From NCBI RefSeq assembly GCF_030518195.1, contig NZ_JAULSC010000009.1, forward strand, positions 81,280 to 145,279: 64,000 nt of DNA, read 5' to 3'. Below, in pieces: positions 1-11,663 of the stretch (position 1 is the stretch's first letter; each line of letters begins with the position of its first letter). The notes beneath the pieces are model-generated. The model made no database searches, was not told the DNA's origin, and was given only the letters and a program-made list of their open reading frames with translations. The position numbers were made by a program, and so were the translations under genes. The DNA is from Nocardioides cremeus (GTDB lineage: Bacteria > Actinomycetota > Actinomycetes > Propionibacteriales > Nocardioidaceae).

Positions 1-77
1 GCGCTGCTGGAGATCGGGAGGAACTCGGTGAGCCCTTGGATGAGGCCCAGCACGACAGCCTTGAGGAGGTCCAGCAC
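1..77 (-). CDS. uppP: Undecaprenyl-diphosphatase UppP, N-terminal 25 residues (cut by window edge)
   Basis: UppP is an integral membrane enzyme that recycles undecaprenyl diphosphate to the monophosphate lipid carrier for peptidoglycan synthesis. Read on the minus strand from a GTG at 77, the visible peptide contains GLIQGLTEFLPISSSA. This is the highly conserved first membrane motif of the family, with the catalytic-region Glu followed by the FLPISSS signature. A TAGGCT hexamer lies 7 bases upstream of the GTG, so the message is probably leaderless. The gene is divergent from the aldo/keto reductase. The rest lies left of the window. In other actinobacteria uppP also sits a few genes from mshC. 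Confidence 0.9.
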   Translation of the reverse strand, partial: MLDLLKAVVLGLIQGLTEFLPISSS

Positions 78-84
78 GCGGGTC

Positions 85-144
85 AGCCTAGGAGACGTCC
101 TCGGGCGAGCCGACGCCGACTCACGCGGGCGGCGCCGCTAGGTT
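85..144. promoter_or_regulatory. Divergent promoter region for uppP and the aldo/keto reductase
   Basis: Two -10-like hexamers face away from each other. TAGGCT on the minus strand (85-90) ends 7 bases before the uppP GTG. TAGGTT on the plus strand (139-144) ends 6 bases before the reductase ATG. At that distance transcription would start at the start codon itself. No convincing -35 boxes are visible. Confidence 0.5.
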
Positions 145-150
145 GTCGCC

Positions 151-1098
151 ATGCAGCAACGCTCACTGGGCGCGACCGGGCTCCGCGTCTCCCGCCTCGG
201 CCTGGGGACGATGACATGGGGCCGTGACACCGACGAGCACGAGGCGCGCGACCAGCTGGTCTCGTTCGTCGAGGCCGGCGGCACGCTCGTCGACACGGCC
301 GCGGCGTACGCCGACGGGCACTCCGAGGAGCTGCTCGGCTCGTTGCTCGGCGACGTCGTCGACCGCGACGACGTCGTGCTGGCCACCAAGGCCGGCCTGG
401 GGCTGCGCAAGGGCAAGCTGCGCGTCGACACCTCGCGCGGGCGGCTGCTGAGCACCCTCGACGCCTCGCTGCGCCGCCTGGGCGTCGACCACGTCGACCT
501 GTGGCAGGTGCACACCTGGCACGACGGCGTGCCGCTGGAAGAGACGCTGTCGGCGCTCGACCTGGCCGTGAGCAGCGGCCGCGCGTCGTACGTCGGGATC
601 TCCAACTACGCCGGCTGGCAGACCGCGCAGGCCGCCACCTGGCAGCGCGCCGTGCCCGGGCGCACCGTGCTCGCCTCCACCCAGGTGGAGTACTCGCTGC
701 TCAACCGCGGCATCGAGCACGAGGTGCTGCCCGCCGCCGAGGCCAACGGGCTGGGCGTGCTCGCGTGGTCGCCGCTGGGCCGTGGCGTGCTGACCGGCAA
801 GTACCGCACCGGCACCCCGGCCGACTCGCGCGCTGCGACCTCGCAGTTCTCCTCCTTCGTGGGCGCCTACCTCGAGGACCGCTCGGCCGGCATCGTCGAG
901 GCGGTGTGCCGCGCCGCCGAGGGCCTCGACCTCAGCCCCCTGCAGGTGGCCCTGGCCTGGGTCCGCGACCGGCCCGGCGTCACCGCCCCGGTCGTCGGCG
1001 CGCGCACCGCCGCCCAGCTGGCCAGCGCCCTGGCCACCGAGGACGTCGTGCTGCCCGGCGAGATCACCGCAGCCCTCGACGACGTCTCGGCCGACTGA
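151..1098 (+). CDS. Aldo/keto reductase
   Basis: Cytosolic NADPH-dependent oxidoreductase of the aldo/keto reductase superfamily, 315 residues with a TIM-barrel fold. The catalytic tetrad is visible: Asp48 in VDTA, Tyr53, Lys80 in ATKAG and His121 in LWQVHTW. The C-terminal half carries the cofactor-binding region (SPLGRGVLTGKY around 205-220; VVGARTAAQL near 285). The family reduces small aldehydes and ketones; the substrate cannot be read from the sequence. The ATG start is supported by TAGGTT ending 6 bases upstream. The gene stands alone between uppP and the DUF5703 gene. Confidence 0.9.
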   Translation: MQQRSLGATGLRVSRLGLGTMTWGRDTDEHEARDQLVSFVEAGGTLVDTAAAYADGHSEELLGSLLGDVVDRDDVVLATKAGLGLRKGKLRVDTSRGRLLSTLDASLRRLGVDHVDLWQVHTWHDGVPLEETLSALDLAVSSGRASYVGISNYAGWQTAQAATWQRAVPGRTVLASTQVEYSLLNRGIEHEVLPAAEANGLGVLAWSPLGRGVLTGKYRTGTPADSRAATSQFSSFVGAYLEDRSAGIVEAVCRAAEGLDLSPLQVALAWVRDRPGVTAPVVGARTAAQLASALATEDVVLPGEITAALDDVSAD

Positions 1099-1164
1099 GC
1101 ACCCGTCCTTGAGCCGGTCCGGAAGACTGTCTGCCGCACCACCCGACCGTCTCGAGGAGGCACC

Positions 1165-1383
1165 ATGAGCCGCACCCCGTTGCGCCCCGTGCGCCGCGGA
1201 GTGGAGTGGGAGTTCGACCGCGTGTCGTTCTCCCGCGAGTTCAGCCGCAACGTCGTGACCAAGCTGCTGGTCGAGCGCGCCGAGCACGGCGGCTGGGAGC
1301 TCGACCGCGTGCAGATCACCGCCGACGGCACCCGGCGCGTGGTCCTGCGCCGCAAGATCATCCGCGCGGTGCGCACCGCCTGA
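1165..1383 (+). CDS. DUF5703 family small basic protein
   Basis: A 72-residue, strongly basic protein with a short acidic/aromatic patch (VEWEFDRVSF) and an Arg-rich C-terminus (VVLRRKIIRAV). It matches my recollection of DUF5703, a small actinobacterial family found near uppP and mshC with no known function. There is no signal peptide or membrane segment, so it is probably cytosolic. A strong ribosome-binding site (GAGGAGG) precedes the ATG, unlike many leaderless neighbours. It ends 27 bases before the convergent corA gene, with a hairpin between them. Confidence 0.8.
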   Translation: MSRTPLRPVRRGVEWEFDRVSFSREFSRNVVTKLLVERAEHGGWELDRVQITADGTRRVVLRRKIIRAVRTA

Positions 1384-1409
1384 CCCGCACCCGCGGGCCA
1401 CGGTGCGGG
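1384..1409. terminator. Hairpin between convergent DUF5703 and corA genes
   Basis: An 8-bp perfect inverted repeat, CCCGCACC (1384-1391) and GGTGCGGG (1402-1409), with a 10-base loop. It starts directly after the DUF5703 stop and ends just before the corA stop. There is no T-tract, as is common for actinobacterial terminators. It could serve both genes. Confidence 0.5.
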
Positions 1410-1410
1410 C

Positions 1411-2391
1411 TCACCACCAGCCGGAGCGCCGGAACTGCCACCAGAGCAGCCCGGAGGCCGCGACCATGAGCAGCAGCGCGAACGGGTAGCCCAGAGCCCA
1501 CCCCAGCTCGGGCATGTGCTCGAAGTTCATGCCGTAGACCCCGGCGATCAGGGTCGGCACGACGACCAGCGCGGCGCCGGCGGAGATCTTGCGCATGTCG
1601 TCGTTCTGCTGCAGCTGGATCCGCGCGACGTGCACGTCGAAGGCGGTGGAGAGCAGTGCGTCGAGGGTGTCGACGACCTCGGCGGTGCGGTTGAGGTGGT
1701 CGAGGACGTCGCGGAAGAACGGCCCGGACTCGGGATCCACTCCGCGCACCATGCCCTCGCTGAAGCGGTGCAGCGGCTCACGCAGCGGCTGCACCGCACG
1801 GCGCACCTCAGCGATCTCGCGCTTGAGCGTGTAGATGCGCACCGAGTCGTTGGTGCGGGCCGGCGAGAGCACCGACTCCTCGACCTCGTCGACGTCGACC
1901 TGCAGCTCGTCGACCACCGCCACGTAGGCGTCGACCACGCGGTCGCACACGGCGTAGACGACCGAGGACGGTCCGTGGGTCAGCACCTGCTCGCTGGACT
2001 CGAGGAAGGAACGGGCCGGGCTGAGCTCCAGGCCGTGGCCGTGGCGCACGGTGACCACGAAGTCGGAGCCGACGAACAGGTTGACCTCGCCGGTCTCGAC
2101 GGCGTCCTCCTCGTCGACGTACCAGAGGGTCTTGAGCACCAGGAAGAGCCCGTGCTCGTAGCGCTCGAGCTTGGGGCGCTGGTGGGCCTTGACGGCGTCC
2201 TCGACCGCCAGCGGGTGCAGGTCGAAGGCCTCGGCGACGGCGCTGAGCTCCTCGGGCCCGGGCTCGTGCAGGCCCACCCAGACGAAGCCGCCGCGCTCGC
2301 GGGCGCGGGCTCGCAGCGACGCGTAGTCGCCGTCCTCGCAGTCCACCGGGGTCCGGACGCCGTCGTGGTAGACGGCCGCGTCGACGATCAC
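1411..2391 (-). CDS. corA: CorA family magnesium/cobalt transporter
   Basis: Pentameric divalent-cation channel of the inner membrane, 326 residues. It has a long charged cytoplasmic N-terminal domain and two C-terminal membrane helices. The family-defining GMN motif is at residues 287-289 (GVYGMNFEHMPELGW), followed by the second helix and a short basic tail. The cytoplasmic part is rich in Glu and Asp, as in other CorA proteins. The GTG start at 2391 is supported by TAGCGT on the minus strand ending 6 bases upstream. It is divergent from the phosphomutase-like gene and convergent with the DUF5703 gene. Confidence 0.93.
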   Translation of the reverse strand: MIVDAAVYHDGVRTPVDCEDGDYASLRARARERGGFVWVGLHEPGPEELSAVAEAFDLHPLAVEDAVKAHQRPKLERYEHGLFLVLKTLWYVDEEDAVETGEVNLFVGSDFVVTVRHGHGLELSPARSFLESSEQVLTHGPSSVVYAVCDRVVDAYVAVVDELQVDVDEVEESVLSPARTNDSVRIYTLKREIAEVRRAVQPLREPLHRFSEGMVRGVDPESGPFFRDVLDHLNRTAEVVDTLDALLSTAFDVHVARIQLQQNDDMRKISAGAALVVVPTLIAGVYGMNFEHMPELGWALGYPFALLLMVAASGLLWWQFRRSGWW

Positions 2392-2397
2392 GGGGCC

Positions 2398-2439
2398 ACG
2401 CTAGTGGCCCCGAGCGGCTCGCGGGTGCCCGGCTACAGT
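2398..2439. promoter_or_regulatory. Divergent leaderless promoters, corA and phosphomutase-like gene
   Basis: TAGCGT on the minus strand (2398-2403) ends 6 bases before the corA GTG. TACAGT on the plus strand (2434-2439) ends 6 bases before the ATG at 2446. The two starts are only 54 bases apart, so the promoters are back to back. Confidence 0.5.
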
Positions 2440-2445
2440 CCGGGC

Positions 2446-3195
2446 ATGGCCACGATGGTGCTGATCCGGCACGGACGCACGACCGCCAACGCCACCGGCG
2501 TCCTCGCCGGGCGCACCCCCGGCGTCGAGCTCGACGAGACCGGTCGCGCCCAGGCGCAGCGCGCGGGGGAGCGGCTCGCGGGAGTGCCGCTGGCCGCCGT
2601 GGTGACCAGCCCGATGCTGCGCTGCTGCCAGACCGCCGAGGCGGTGCTCGCCCAGCAGCCCGCGCCGCCGGTGCTCGAGACCGACGACGGCGTCACCGAG
2701 TGCGACTACGGCGACTGGCAGGGCGGCGCCCTCAAGGACCTGGCCGGTGAGCCCCTGTGGCGCACCGTGCAGACCCAGCCCTCGGCCGTCACCTTCCCCG
2801 GCGGGGAGTCGATGGCCGGCATGCAGGCCCGCGCCGTGGCCGCGGTACGCCGCCTCGACGCGCGGGTCGAGGCCGAGCACGGCCCGGGCGCGGTGTGGGC
2901 CGTGGTCAGCCACGGCGACATCATCAAGTCGGTGCTCGCCGACGCCCTGGGCCTGCACCTCGACCTCTTCCAGCGCATCGGCGTCGACCCGGCCTCGATC
3001 TCGATGGTGCGCTACACCGAGCAGCGGCCCTACGTGCTGGCCAGCAACACCCACGCCGGCGACCTGGCCTGGCTGGCACCCAAGCCCGACACCGACGCGG
3101 CCGAGGGCGCGGCGGTGGGCGGCGGCGCCGGTCCCGACGAGCCCGTCCCTGCACGACCGGGTGGGTCGCCCGGCTCCGCGGCGCCCCTAGGCTGA
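2446..3195 (+). CDS. MSMEG_4193 family putative phosphomutase (histidine phosphatase fold)
   Basis: A 249-residue member of the histidine phosphatase superfamily. The RHG signature is at residues 8-10 (LIRHGRTTANATG) and the second catalytic His lies near 156 in VVSHGDIIKSV. The family is annotated as a putative phosphomutase or phosphatase; no substrate is established. The frame is open far upstream, but the ATG at 2446 is the correct start because the RHG motif must be N-terminal and TACAGT lies 6 bases before it. The last ~30 residues are low-complexity Gly/Pro. It begins the trio with DUF3090 and SCO1664 that precedes mshC in many actinobacteria. Confidence 0.88.
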   Translation: MATMVLIRHGRTTANATGVLAGRTPGVELDETGRAQAQRAGERLAGVPLAAVVTSPMLRCCQTAEAVLAQQPAPPVLETDDGVTECDYGDWQGGALKDLAGEPLWRTVQTQPSAVTFPGGESMAGMQARAVAAVRRLDARVEAEHGPGAVWAVVSHGDIIKSVLADALGLHLDLFQRIGVDPASISMVRYTEQRPYVLASNTHAGDLAWLAPKPDTDAAEGAAVGGGAGPDEPVPARPGGSPGSAAPLG

Positions 3196-3200
3196 GTGCC

Positions 3201-3776
3201 ATGCCAGTCGTCCACGCATTCGACCCGCCGGAGCGCTTCGTCACCGGCACCGTCGGCGAGCCCGGTTCCCGCACGTTCTTCCTCCAGGCCCGCAGCGGCA
3301 CCCGCGTGGTCAGCGTGGCCCTGGAGAAGCAGCAGGTCGCCGCGCTGGCCGAGCGGGTCGACGAGCTGCTCGACGAGGTGATGGGCTCCGAGACCTCCAC
3401 GGCGGTCATCCCGGCCGTCGCGCCCCTGGGCCTGCAGGACACCGACCCGCTCGAGCAGCCCATCGACGAGGAGTTCCGAGCTGGCACGATGACCCTGTCG
3501 TGGGATCCCGACGACGAGCGCATCGTGATCGAGGTCTTCCCCTACACCGAGGCCGCGGTGGTCTCCCCGGAGCAGGTCGACCAGGACTTCGAGGAGCCCG
3601 AGCCCGACGAGGTGCTCCTGGTGCGCCTCGAGGCCGGGGCCGCGCGCGCCTTCGTGCAGCGCACCGAGCAGGTCCTCGAGGCCGGGCGGCCCAGCTGCCC
3701 GTTCTGCGGCAACCCGATCGACCCCGACGGCCACCTGTGCGTGCGCGCCAACGGGTTCCGCCGCCGTGAGCCCTGA
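3201..3776 (+). CDS. DUF3090 family protein
   Basis: A 191-residue soluble acidic protein recognised as DUF3090 by its N-terminus (VHAFDPPERFVTGTVG) and by the C-terminal zinc-ribbon-like element CPFCGNPIDPDGHLC. The function is unknown. It starts 5 bases after the phosphomutase-like gene. TAGGCT (3188-3193) ends 7 bases before the ATG, so it may have its own leaderless promoter inside the upstream gene. It overlaps the SCO1664 gene by 11 bases, which argues that the two proteins are made together. The constant linkage to a phosphatase-fold and a kinase-fold protein suggests a shared small-molecule or phosphate role; this is inference. Confidence 0.85.
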   Translation: MPVVHAFDPPERFVTGTVGEPGSRTFFLQARSGTRVVSVALEKQQVAALAERVDELLDEVMGSETSTAVIPAVAPLGLQDTDPLEQPIDEEFRAGTMTLSWDPDDERIVIEVFPYTEAAVVSPEQVDQDFEEPEPDEVLLVRLEAGAARAFVQRTEQVLEAGRPSCPFCGNPIDPDGHLCVRANGFRRREP

Positions 3777-4575
3777 GCAGCAGGTCGACCTGGTCGAGCA
3801 CGAGCTCGAGCTGCGCGGGCGGATCCTGCCCGCCTCCAACGCGACCTTCCTGGGCACCATCGGCGAGGTCCAGGTGGTCTACAAGCCGATCGCCGGTGAG
3901 CGGCCGCTGTGGGACTTCCCCGGCGCGGTGCTGGCCCACCGCGAGGTCGCGGCGTACGTCGTGGCGCAGGTCTTCGCCGGTCCCGACCAGCCGGTGCTGG
4001 TGCCGCGCACCTGGCTGCGCGAGGGGCCGCACGGCCCCGGCATGGTCCAGGAGTGGCAGGAGCCCGACCCGCAGGCCGAGGCCGTGACGCTGGTGCCCTC
4101 CGGGGCCACGCCCGAGGGCTACCTGCACGTCTTCGACGGCTACGACGCCGAGGACCGGCTGGTCTCCCTGGTGCACGAGGACACGACCGCGCTGCGCTCG
4201 ATGGCGGTGCTCGACGTGCTGCTCAACAACGCCGACCGCAAGGGCGGGCACGTGCTGGCGATGAGCGACGGACGCCGCTACGGCGTCGACCACGGCATCG
4301 CCTTCCACACCGACCCCAAGCTGCGCACGGTGCTGTGGGGCTGGCTGGGCACGGCCCTGACCCGGGCCGACCGTGCCGCCGTCGAGCGGGTGCGCGACGG
4401 GGCCCGCGGCGGCGTGTGCGGGGCAGGGACGCAGCCGCTCGCCGACCGGCTGGCGCCGCTGCTCGGCGACGCCGAGATCGAGGCGCTGGCCCGCCGCTGC
4501 GAGCGGCTGCTGGCCCGCGGCACGATGCCGGCCCCCGACTCCGACGGCCCGGCCATCCCCTGGCCGCCGTTCTGA
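3766..4575 (+). CDS. SCO1664 family protein (PI3/4-kinase-like fold)
   Basis: A 269-residue protein of the SCO1664 family, distantly related to phosphatidylinositol 3/4-kinases. Kinase-like features are visible: a Lys in VVYKPI (about 40-46) that could contact phosphate, LLNNADRKGGHVL (near 150-162) resembling the catalytic loop, and GVDHGIAFH (about 174-182) resembling the metal-binding DFG-like region. Substrate and activity are unproven. It starts at a GTG that overlaps the DUF3090 stop by 11 bases. It lies 56 bases upstream of mshC, a mycothiol enzyme that acts on an inositol glycoside, so an inositol-phosphate role is tempting but untested. Confidence 0.82.
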   Translation: MSPEQQVDLVEHELELRGRILPASNATFLGTIGEVQVVYKPIAGERPLWDFPGAVLAHREVAAYVVAQVFAGPDQPVLVPRTWLREGPHGPGMVQEWQEPDPQAEAVTLVPSGATPEGYLHVFDGYDAEDRLVSLVHEDTTALRSMAVLDVLLNNADRKGGHVLAMSDGRRYGVDHGIAFHTDPKLRTVLWGWLGTALTRADRAAVERVRDGARGGVCGAGTQPLADRLAPLLGDAEIEALARRCERLLARGTMPAPDSDGPAIPWPPF

Positions 4576-4631
4576 GCCCGCCGGGAGCGGTCGATCCGCG
4601 ACCTGGCCGGCGCACCCTCTAGGCTCGCCCC

Positions 4632-5870
4632 ATGCGTGCCTGGTCTGCCCCGGAGATGCCCGCCCTCCCCGTGAGCGGCCCGGCTGTCTCGCTGCACGAC
4701 ACCCCCAGCGGCGCGCGCCGCCCCGTGGTGCCCGAGGGCACCGCCCGGCTCTACGCCTGCGGCATCACGCCGTACGACGCCACCCACATGGGCCACGCCG
4801 CGACGTACGTCGGCGTCGACCTGCTCAACCGGGCGTGGCGCAACGCCGGCCACGACGTCGCCTTCGTGCAGAACGTCACCGACGTCGACGACCCGCTGCT
4901 GGAGCGGGCCACCAAGGTCGGGGTCGACTGGGTGGCGCTGGCCGAGCGCGAGACCGAGCTGTTCCGCCAGGACATGCAGGCGCTGCGCGTGCTGCCGCCG
5001 CGCGACTACATCGGCGCGGTCGAGTCGATCCCGCTGGTCATCGACCTCATCGAGCGGCTCCAGGCCGCCGGGTCGGTCTACCGGGTCGAGGACGACTGGT
5101 ACTTCTCGGTGCACGCCGACCCCGCCTTCGGCGAGGAGTCGGGGATGGACCGAGAGACGATGCTGCGCATCTTCCCCGAGCGCGGCGGCGACCCCGACCG
5201 TCCCGGCAAGAAGGACCCGCTCGACTGCCTGGTCTGGCGCGGCGAGCGGGCCGGCGAGCCGTCGTGGCCCAGCCCCTTCGGCCCCGGGCGCCCCGGCTGG
5301 CACGTCGAGTGCACCGCGATCGCGATGGAGCACCTCGGCAGCGCCTTCGACGTGCAGGCCGGCGGCAGCGACCTGGTCTTCCCGCACCACGAGATGTGTG
5401 CCGGCCACGCCCAGGTGGCCGAGCCCGGCGCCCCCTTCGCGCAGGTCTACATCCACGCCGGGATGGTGGCCTACGACGGCGAGAAGATGTCGAAGTCGAA
5501 GGGCAACCTGGTCTTCGTCTCGTCGCTGCGCCACGCCGACGTCGACCCGATGGCCATCCGGCTGACCCTGCTGCGCCACCACTACCGCTCCGACTGGGAG
5601 TGGACCGACGCCGACCTGCTGGCCAGCGTCGACATGCTCACCGCCTGGCGCCGCGCGCTGTCGCTGGGCGCCGGGGCCCCGTCGGCCCCCGTCGTGGAGG
5701 CCGTGCTGGCCGCTTGCGCCGACGACCTCGACGCCGCCACGGCCGTGGGCGTGGTCGACGACTGGGCGCGCGCCACGCTGGGCACCGACGGGCTCGCCGA
5801 CACCTCCGACGCGGAGGCCGCCCTGGGCGTGCACCGCGTCCTCGACGCGGCGCTCGGCCTGTCGCTCTGA
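4632..5870 (+). CDS. mshC: Mycothiol ligase MshC (L-cysteine:1D-myo-inosityl 2-amino-2-deoxy-alpha-D-glucopyranoside ligase)
   Basis: Cytosolic enzyme of mycothiol biosynthesis. It uses ATP to join cysteine to GlcN-Ins. At 412 residues it is the normal length. It is a paralogue of cysteinyl-tRNA synthetase: zinc-ligand Cys43 in YACGITPYD, the HIGH-like THMGHA at 51-56, and the KMSKS loop near 285-289 (EKMSKSKGN). [15 protein letters not shown] and the HVECTAIAM zinc-site region are also present. The C-terminal anticodon-binding domain of CysRS is absent, as expected for MshC. The ATG is supported by TAGGCT (4620-4625) ending 6 bases upstream. Mycothiol is the main thiol of actinobacteria, in line with the stress-type rbpA promoter further right. 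Confidence 0.97.
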   Translation: MRAWSAPEMPALPVSGPAVSLHDTPSGARRPVVPEGTARLYACGITPYDATHMGHAATYVGVDLLNRAWRNAGHDVAFVQNVTDVDDPLLERATKVGVDWVALAERETELFRQDMQALRVLPPRDYIGAVESIPLVIDLIERLQAAGSVYRVEDDWYFSVHADPAFGEESGMDRETMLRIFPERGGDPDRPGKKDPLDCLVWRGERAGEPSWPSPFGPGRPGWHVECTAIAMEHLGSAFDVQAGGSDLVFPHHEMCAGHAQVAEPGAPFAQVYIHAGMVAYDGEKMSKSKGNLVFVSSLRHADVDPMAIRLTLLRHHYRSDWEWTDADLLASVDMLTAWRRALSLGAGAPSAPVVEAVLAACADDLDAATAVGVVDDWARATLGTDGLADTSDAEAALGVHRVLDAALGLSL

Positions 5871-5871
5871 C

Positions 5872-5886
5872 GCGGGCGGCGCCCGC
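5872..5886. terminator. GC hairpin between convergent mshC and PAC2 genes
   Basis: A 6-bp perfect stem, GCGGGC (5872-5877) and GCCCGC (5881-5886), with a 3-base loop begins 2 bases after the mshC stop. The PAC2 gene ends at 5898 on the other strand. There is no T-tract. Confidence 0.45.
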
Positions 5887-5897
5887 TCGGGAGTCGG

Positions 5898-6746
5898 TCA
5901 GTCGTCGCTCTGGCGACGCTTGAGGTAGCGCTCGAACTCGCGGGCGATGGCCTCGCCGGAGGCCTCGGGCAGGTCGGTGGTGTCGCGGGTCTCCTCGAGG
6001 GCGCGCACGTAGTCGGCGACGTCCTCGTCGTCCTCGGCCAGCTCGTCGACCCCGCGCTCCCAGGCGCGGGCCTCCTCGGGCAGCTCGCCGAGGGGGATCG
6101 AGATCTCCAGCAGGTCCTCGATCTGGCCGATCAGCGCCAGCGTGGCCTTCGGGCAGGGCGGCTGTGCGACGTAGTGCGGCACCGCGGCCCAGTAGGAGAC
6201 CGCCGGCATGTCGACGCTCACGCAGGCGTCCTGGAAGACACCGACGATCCCCGTCGGCCCCTCGTACGTCGACTGCTCGAGCTTGAGCCGGTCGACCAGC
6301 TCGGGCTCGGTGGCGGTGCCGGTGACCGGGATCGGGCGGGTGTGCGGGGTGTCGGCCAGCAGCGCGCCCAGCGTGACGACGAGCTCGCCGCCCAGCTCGT
6401 CGACCGCCGCGAGCAGCTCGGCGCAGAACTGGCGCCAGCGGATGTTCGGCTCGATGCCGCGCACCAGGATGATGTCGCGGCCCAGGTCGGGCGGCGAGGC
6501 CACCGCGATCTGGGTGGTGGGCCAGGTGATCCGGCGGTGGCCGAGCTCGTCGCTGCCCACCACGGGCCGGTTGACCTGGAAGTCGTAGAAGTCCTCGGGA
6601 TCGACCGCACCGACCACCCGGGCGCCCCAGGCGAGCATCAGGTGGTCGACGACCGACGAGGCCACGTCGGCCGCGTCGTTCCAGCCCTCGAAGGCCGCGA
6701 TCACGATGGGGTCGACCAGGTCCGGGGCGTCCTCGATCTCGATCAC
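5898..6746 (-). CDS. PAC2 family protein
   Basis: A 282-residue PAC2-family protein (archaeal/eukaryotic proteasome assembly chaperone 2-like fold). The N-terminus, VIAAFEGWNDAADVAS, is the typical family opening. The middle contains LGALLADTPHTRP and YEGPTGIVGVF, and the C-terminus is acidic (DELAEDDEDVADYV). It is cytosolic and not enzymatically characterised in bacteria. It is interesting here because the genome has a true 20S proteasome 17 kb to the right, but there is no direct linkage. The GTG start is supported by TACGCT (minus strand, 6753-6758) ending 6 bases upstream. It is convergent with mshC. Confidence 0.87.
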   Translation of the reverse strand: MIEIEDAPDLVDPIVIAAFEGWNDAADVASSVVDHLMLAWGARVVGAVDPEDFYDFQVNRPVVGSDELGHRRITWPTTQIAVASPPDLGRDIILVRGIEPNIRWRQFCAELLAAVDELGGELVVTLGALLADTPHTRPIPVTGTATEPELVDRLKLEQSTYEGPTGIVGVFQDACVSVDMPAVSYWAAVPHYVAQPPCPKATLALIGQIEDLLEISIPLGELPEEARAWERGVDELAEDDEDVADYVRALEETRDTTDLPEASGEAIAREFERYLKRRQSDD

Positions 6747-6905
6747 CGACCCAGCGTAGTCACCCCCCAGCTCACCTCCCCGGGGATTTCACCCGCCGCG
6801 CGCGCCGGTGTCACCATCTGAGCACCCTGTCCAGCCTTCGGACACCCTCCTAGGCTGGCGGGACCCGCTCGGGGCGCCGCCGGCGCCCCACGAGAGGAGA
6901 GCCGC

Positions 6906-10670
<3,765 letters not shown>

Positions 10671-10673
10671 GCC

Positions 10674-11345
10674 GTGGCCGACGACGCGACGGCGGGCCTG
10701 CCCGCAGCCCTGCTGTGGGACATGGACGGCACCCTGGTCGACACCGAGCCCTACTGGATCGAGACCGAGTTCGCCCTCGCCGATCGGTACGGCGGCACCT
10801 GGTCGCGGGCCCAGGCCCTCGACCTGGTCGGCAACGACCTGCTGACCTCGGGGCGCTACATCCGCGAGCACATGGGCATCGACCTGACGCCCGAGCGGAT
10901 CGTCGAGGAGCTCCTCGACGGCGTGGTGGCCCGCGTCGAGCAGGCCGTGCCGTGGGTGCCGGGGGCGCGGGAGCTGGTTCTCGAGGCCCGTGCGGCGGGG
11001 ATCGCGTGCGCGCTGGTGACGATGTCCTACGAGCGGTTCGTGGCCCCGATCCTGGCGCACCTGCCGCCCGAGACGTTCCGGGTCATCGTCACCGGCGACA
11101 AGGTCGAGCTCGGCAAGCCGCACCCCGAGCCCTACCTGACGGCGGCCGCCGCCCTCGGTGTCGCACCGGGGGACTGCGTGGCCATCGAGGACTCCAACAC
11201 CGGGGCGAAGTCGGCCGAGGCCGCCGGCTGCACGGTGCTGGTGGTCGAGAACCACGTGCCGGTGCTGCCGGGCCCGCGCCGGGTGCTGCGCCCCACGCTC
11301 GAGGGCCTGTCGCCCGGGGACCTCGGCGCCCTGCTGCTGCGCTGA
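10674..11345 (+). CDS. HAD family hydrolase (beta-phosphoglucomutase/phosphatase-like)
   Basis: A 223-residue cytosolic haloacid-dehalogenase hydrolase. Motif I is WDMDGTLVDTEPYW with nucleophile Asp16 and acid/base Asp18. Motif II is VTMSYERF, motif III is GKPHPEPYL, and motif IV is AIEDSNTGAKSA with the Mg2+ ligands. The cap domain is helical (subclass IA). Such enzymes dephosphorylate small metabolites or isomerise sugar phosphates; the substrate is unknown. The GTG start lies 4 bases after the metH stop, so the gene is almost certainly co-transcribed with metH. Confidence 0.9.
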   Translation: MADDATAGLPAALLWDMDGTLVDTEPYWIETEFALADRYGGTWSRAQALDLVGNDLLTSGRYIREHMGIDLTPERIVEELLDGVVARVEQAVPWVPGARELVLEARAAGIACALVTMSYERFVAPILAHLPPETFRVIVTGDKVELGKPHPEPYLTAAAALGVAPGDCVAIEDSNTGAKSAEAAGCTVLVVENHVPVLPGPRRVLRPTLEGLSPGDLGALLLR

Positions 11346-11663
11346 GCGCTGCCTCCCAAGGGGGCGAGAGGTACTAGTACCACCGGACGATGGTGACCGG
11401 CACCACACCGGGCCCAGGATGGGACCACTCGGAACGACGGGAACAGGGCACCTGACCCGCCGTACCGGCCGTGCTCGACAACGCCACCACGCCTTCCCTG
11501 GGCGAGCGGCGCCCGGCCTCGATGGCCGGGTGGTGACGATGCCGAGCGCGGCCGGGACCGAGTCCCGACCACAGAAGTGCTGGTCGCCGGGTCAGTCGCG
11601 TGCGATCCTGTGACGACCACCCGAGACCGCGTCCATGCGCGGTGAGCAGACCGTGAGGGCACC
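11346..11663. other. 318-base intergenic region with a palindrome
   Basis: No credible coding sequence: the open frames here are continuations of shadow frames with Arg/Pro/Gly-biased translation. It contains the perfect palindrome at 11370-11381, and near its right end a weak Shine-Dalgarno (GTGAGGGCACC) before the secreted-protein gene. No terminator with a clear stem and no tRNA is visible. Confidence 0.6.
11370..11381. promoter_or_regulatory. Perfect 12-bp palindrome GGTACTAGTACC, candidate operator
   Basis: A 12-bp perfect palindrome in an otherwise non-palindromic stretch, 25 bases after the HAD gene and about 280 bases upstream of the secreted-protein / kinase / regulator operon. LuxR-family response regulators bind short dyads, and one is encoded in this operon (13435-14061). 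It is therefore a candidate autoregulatory site. The assignment is inference. Confidence 0.35.

Noticed and set aside
1516..2445. Upstream extension of the phosphomutase-like open frame
   Set aside because: It lies antisense to corA. The RHG motif must be N-terminal, and a -10 hexamer marks ATG 2446.
6747..6905. Cobalamin riboswitch upstream of metH
   Set aside because: The gap is 159 bases and the predicted leader only about 43. I see no B12-box-like conserved segment or the expected stems.
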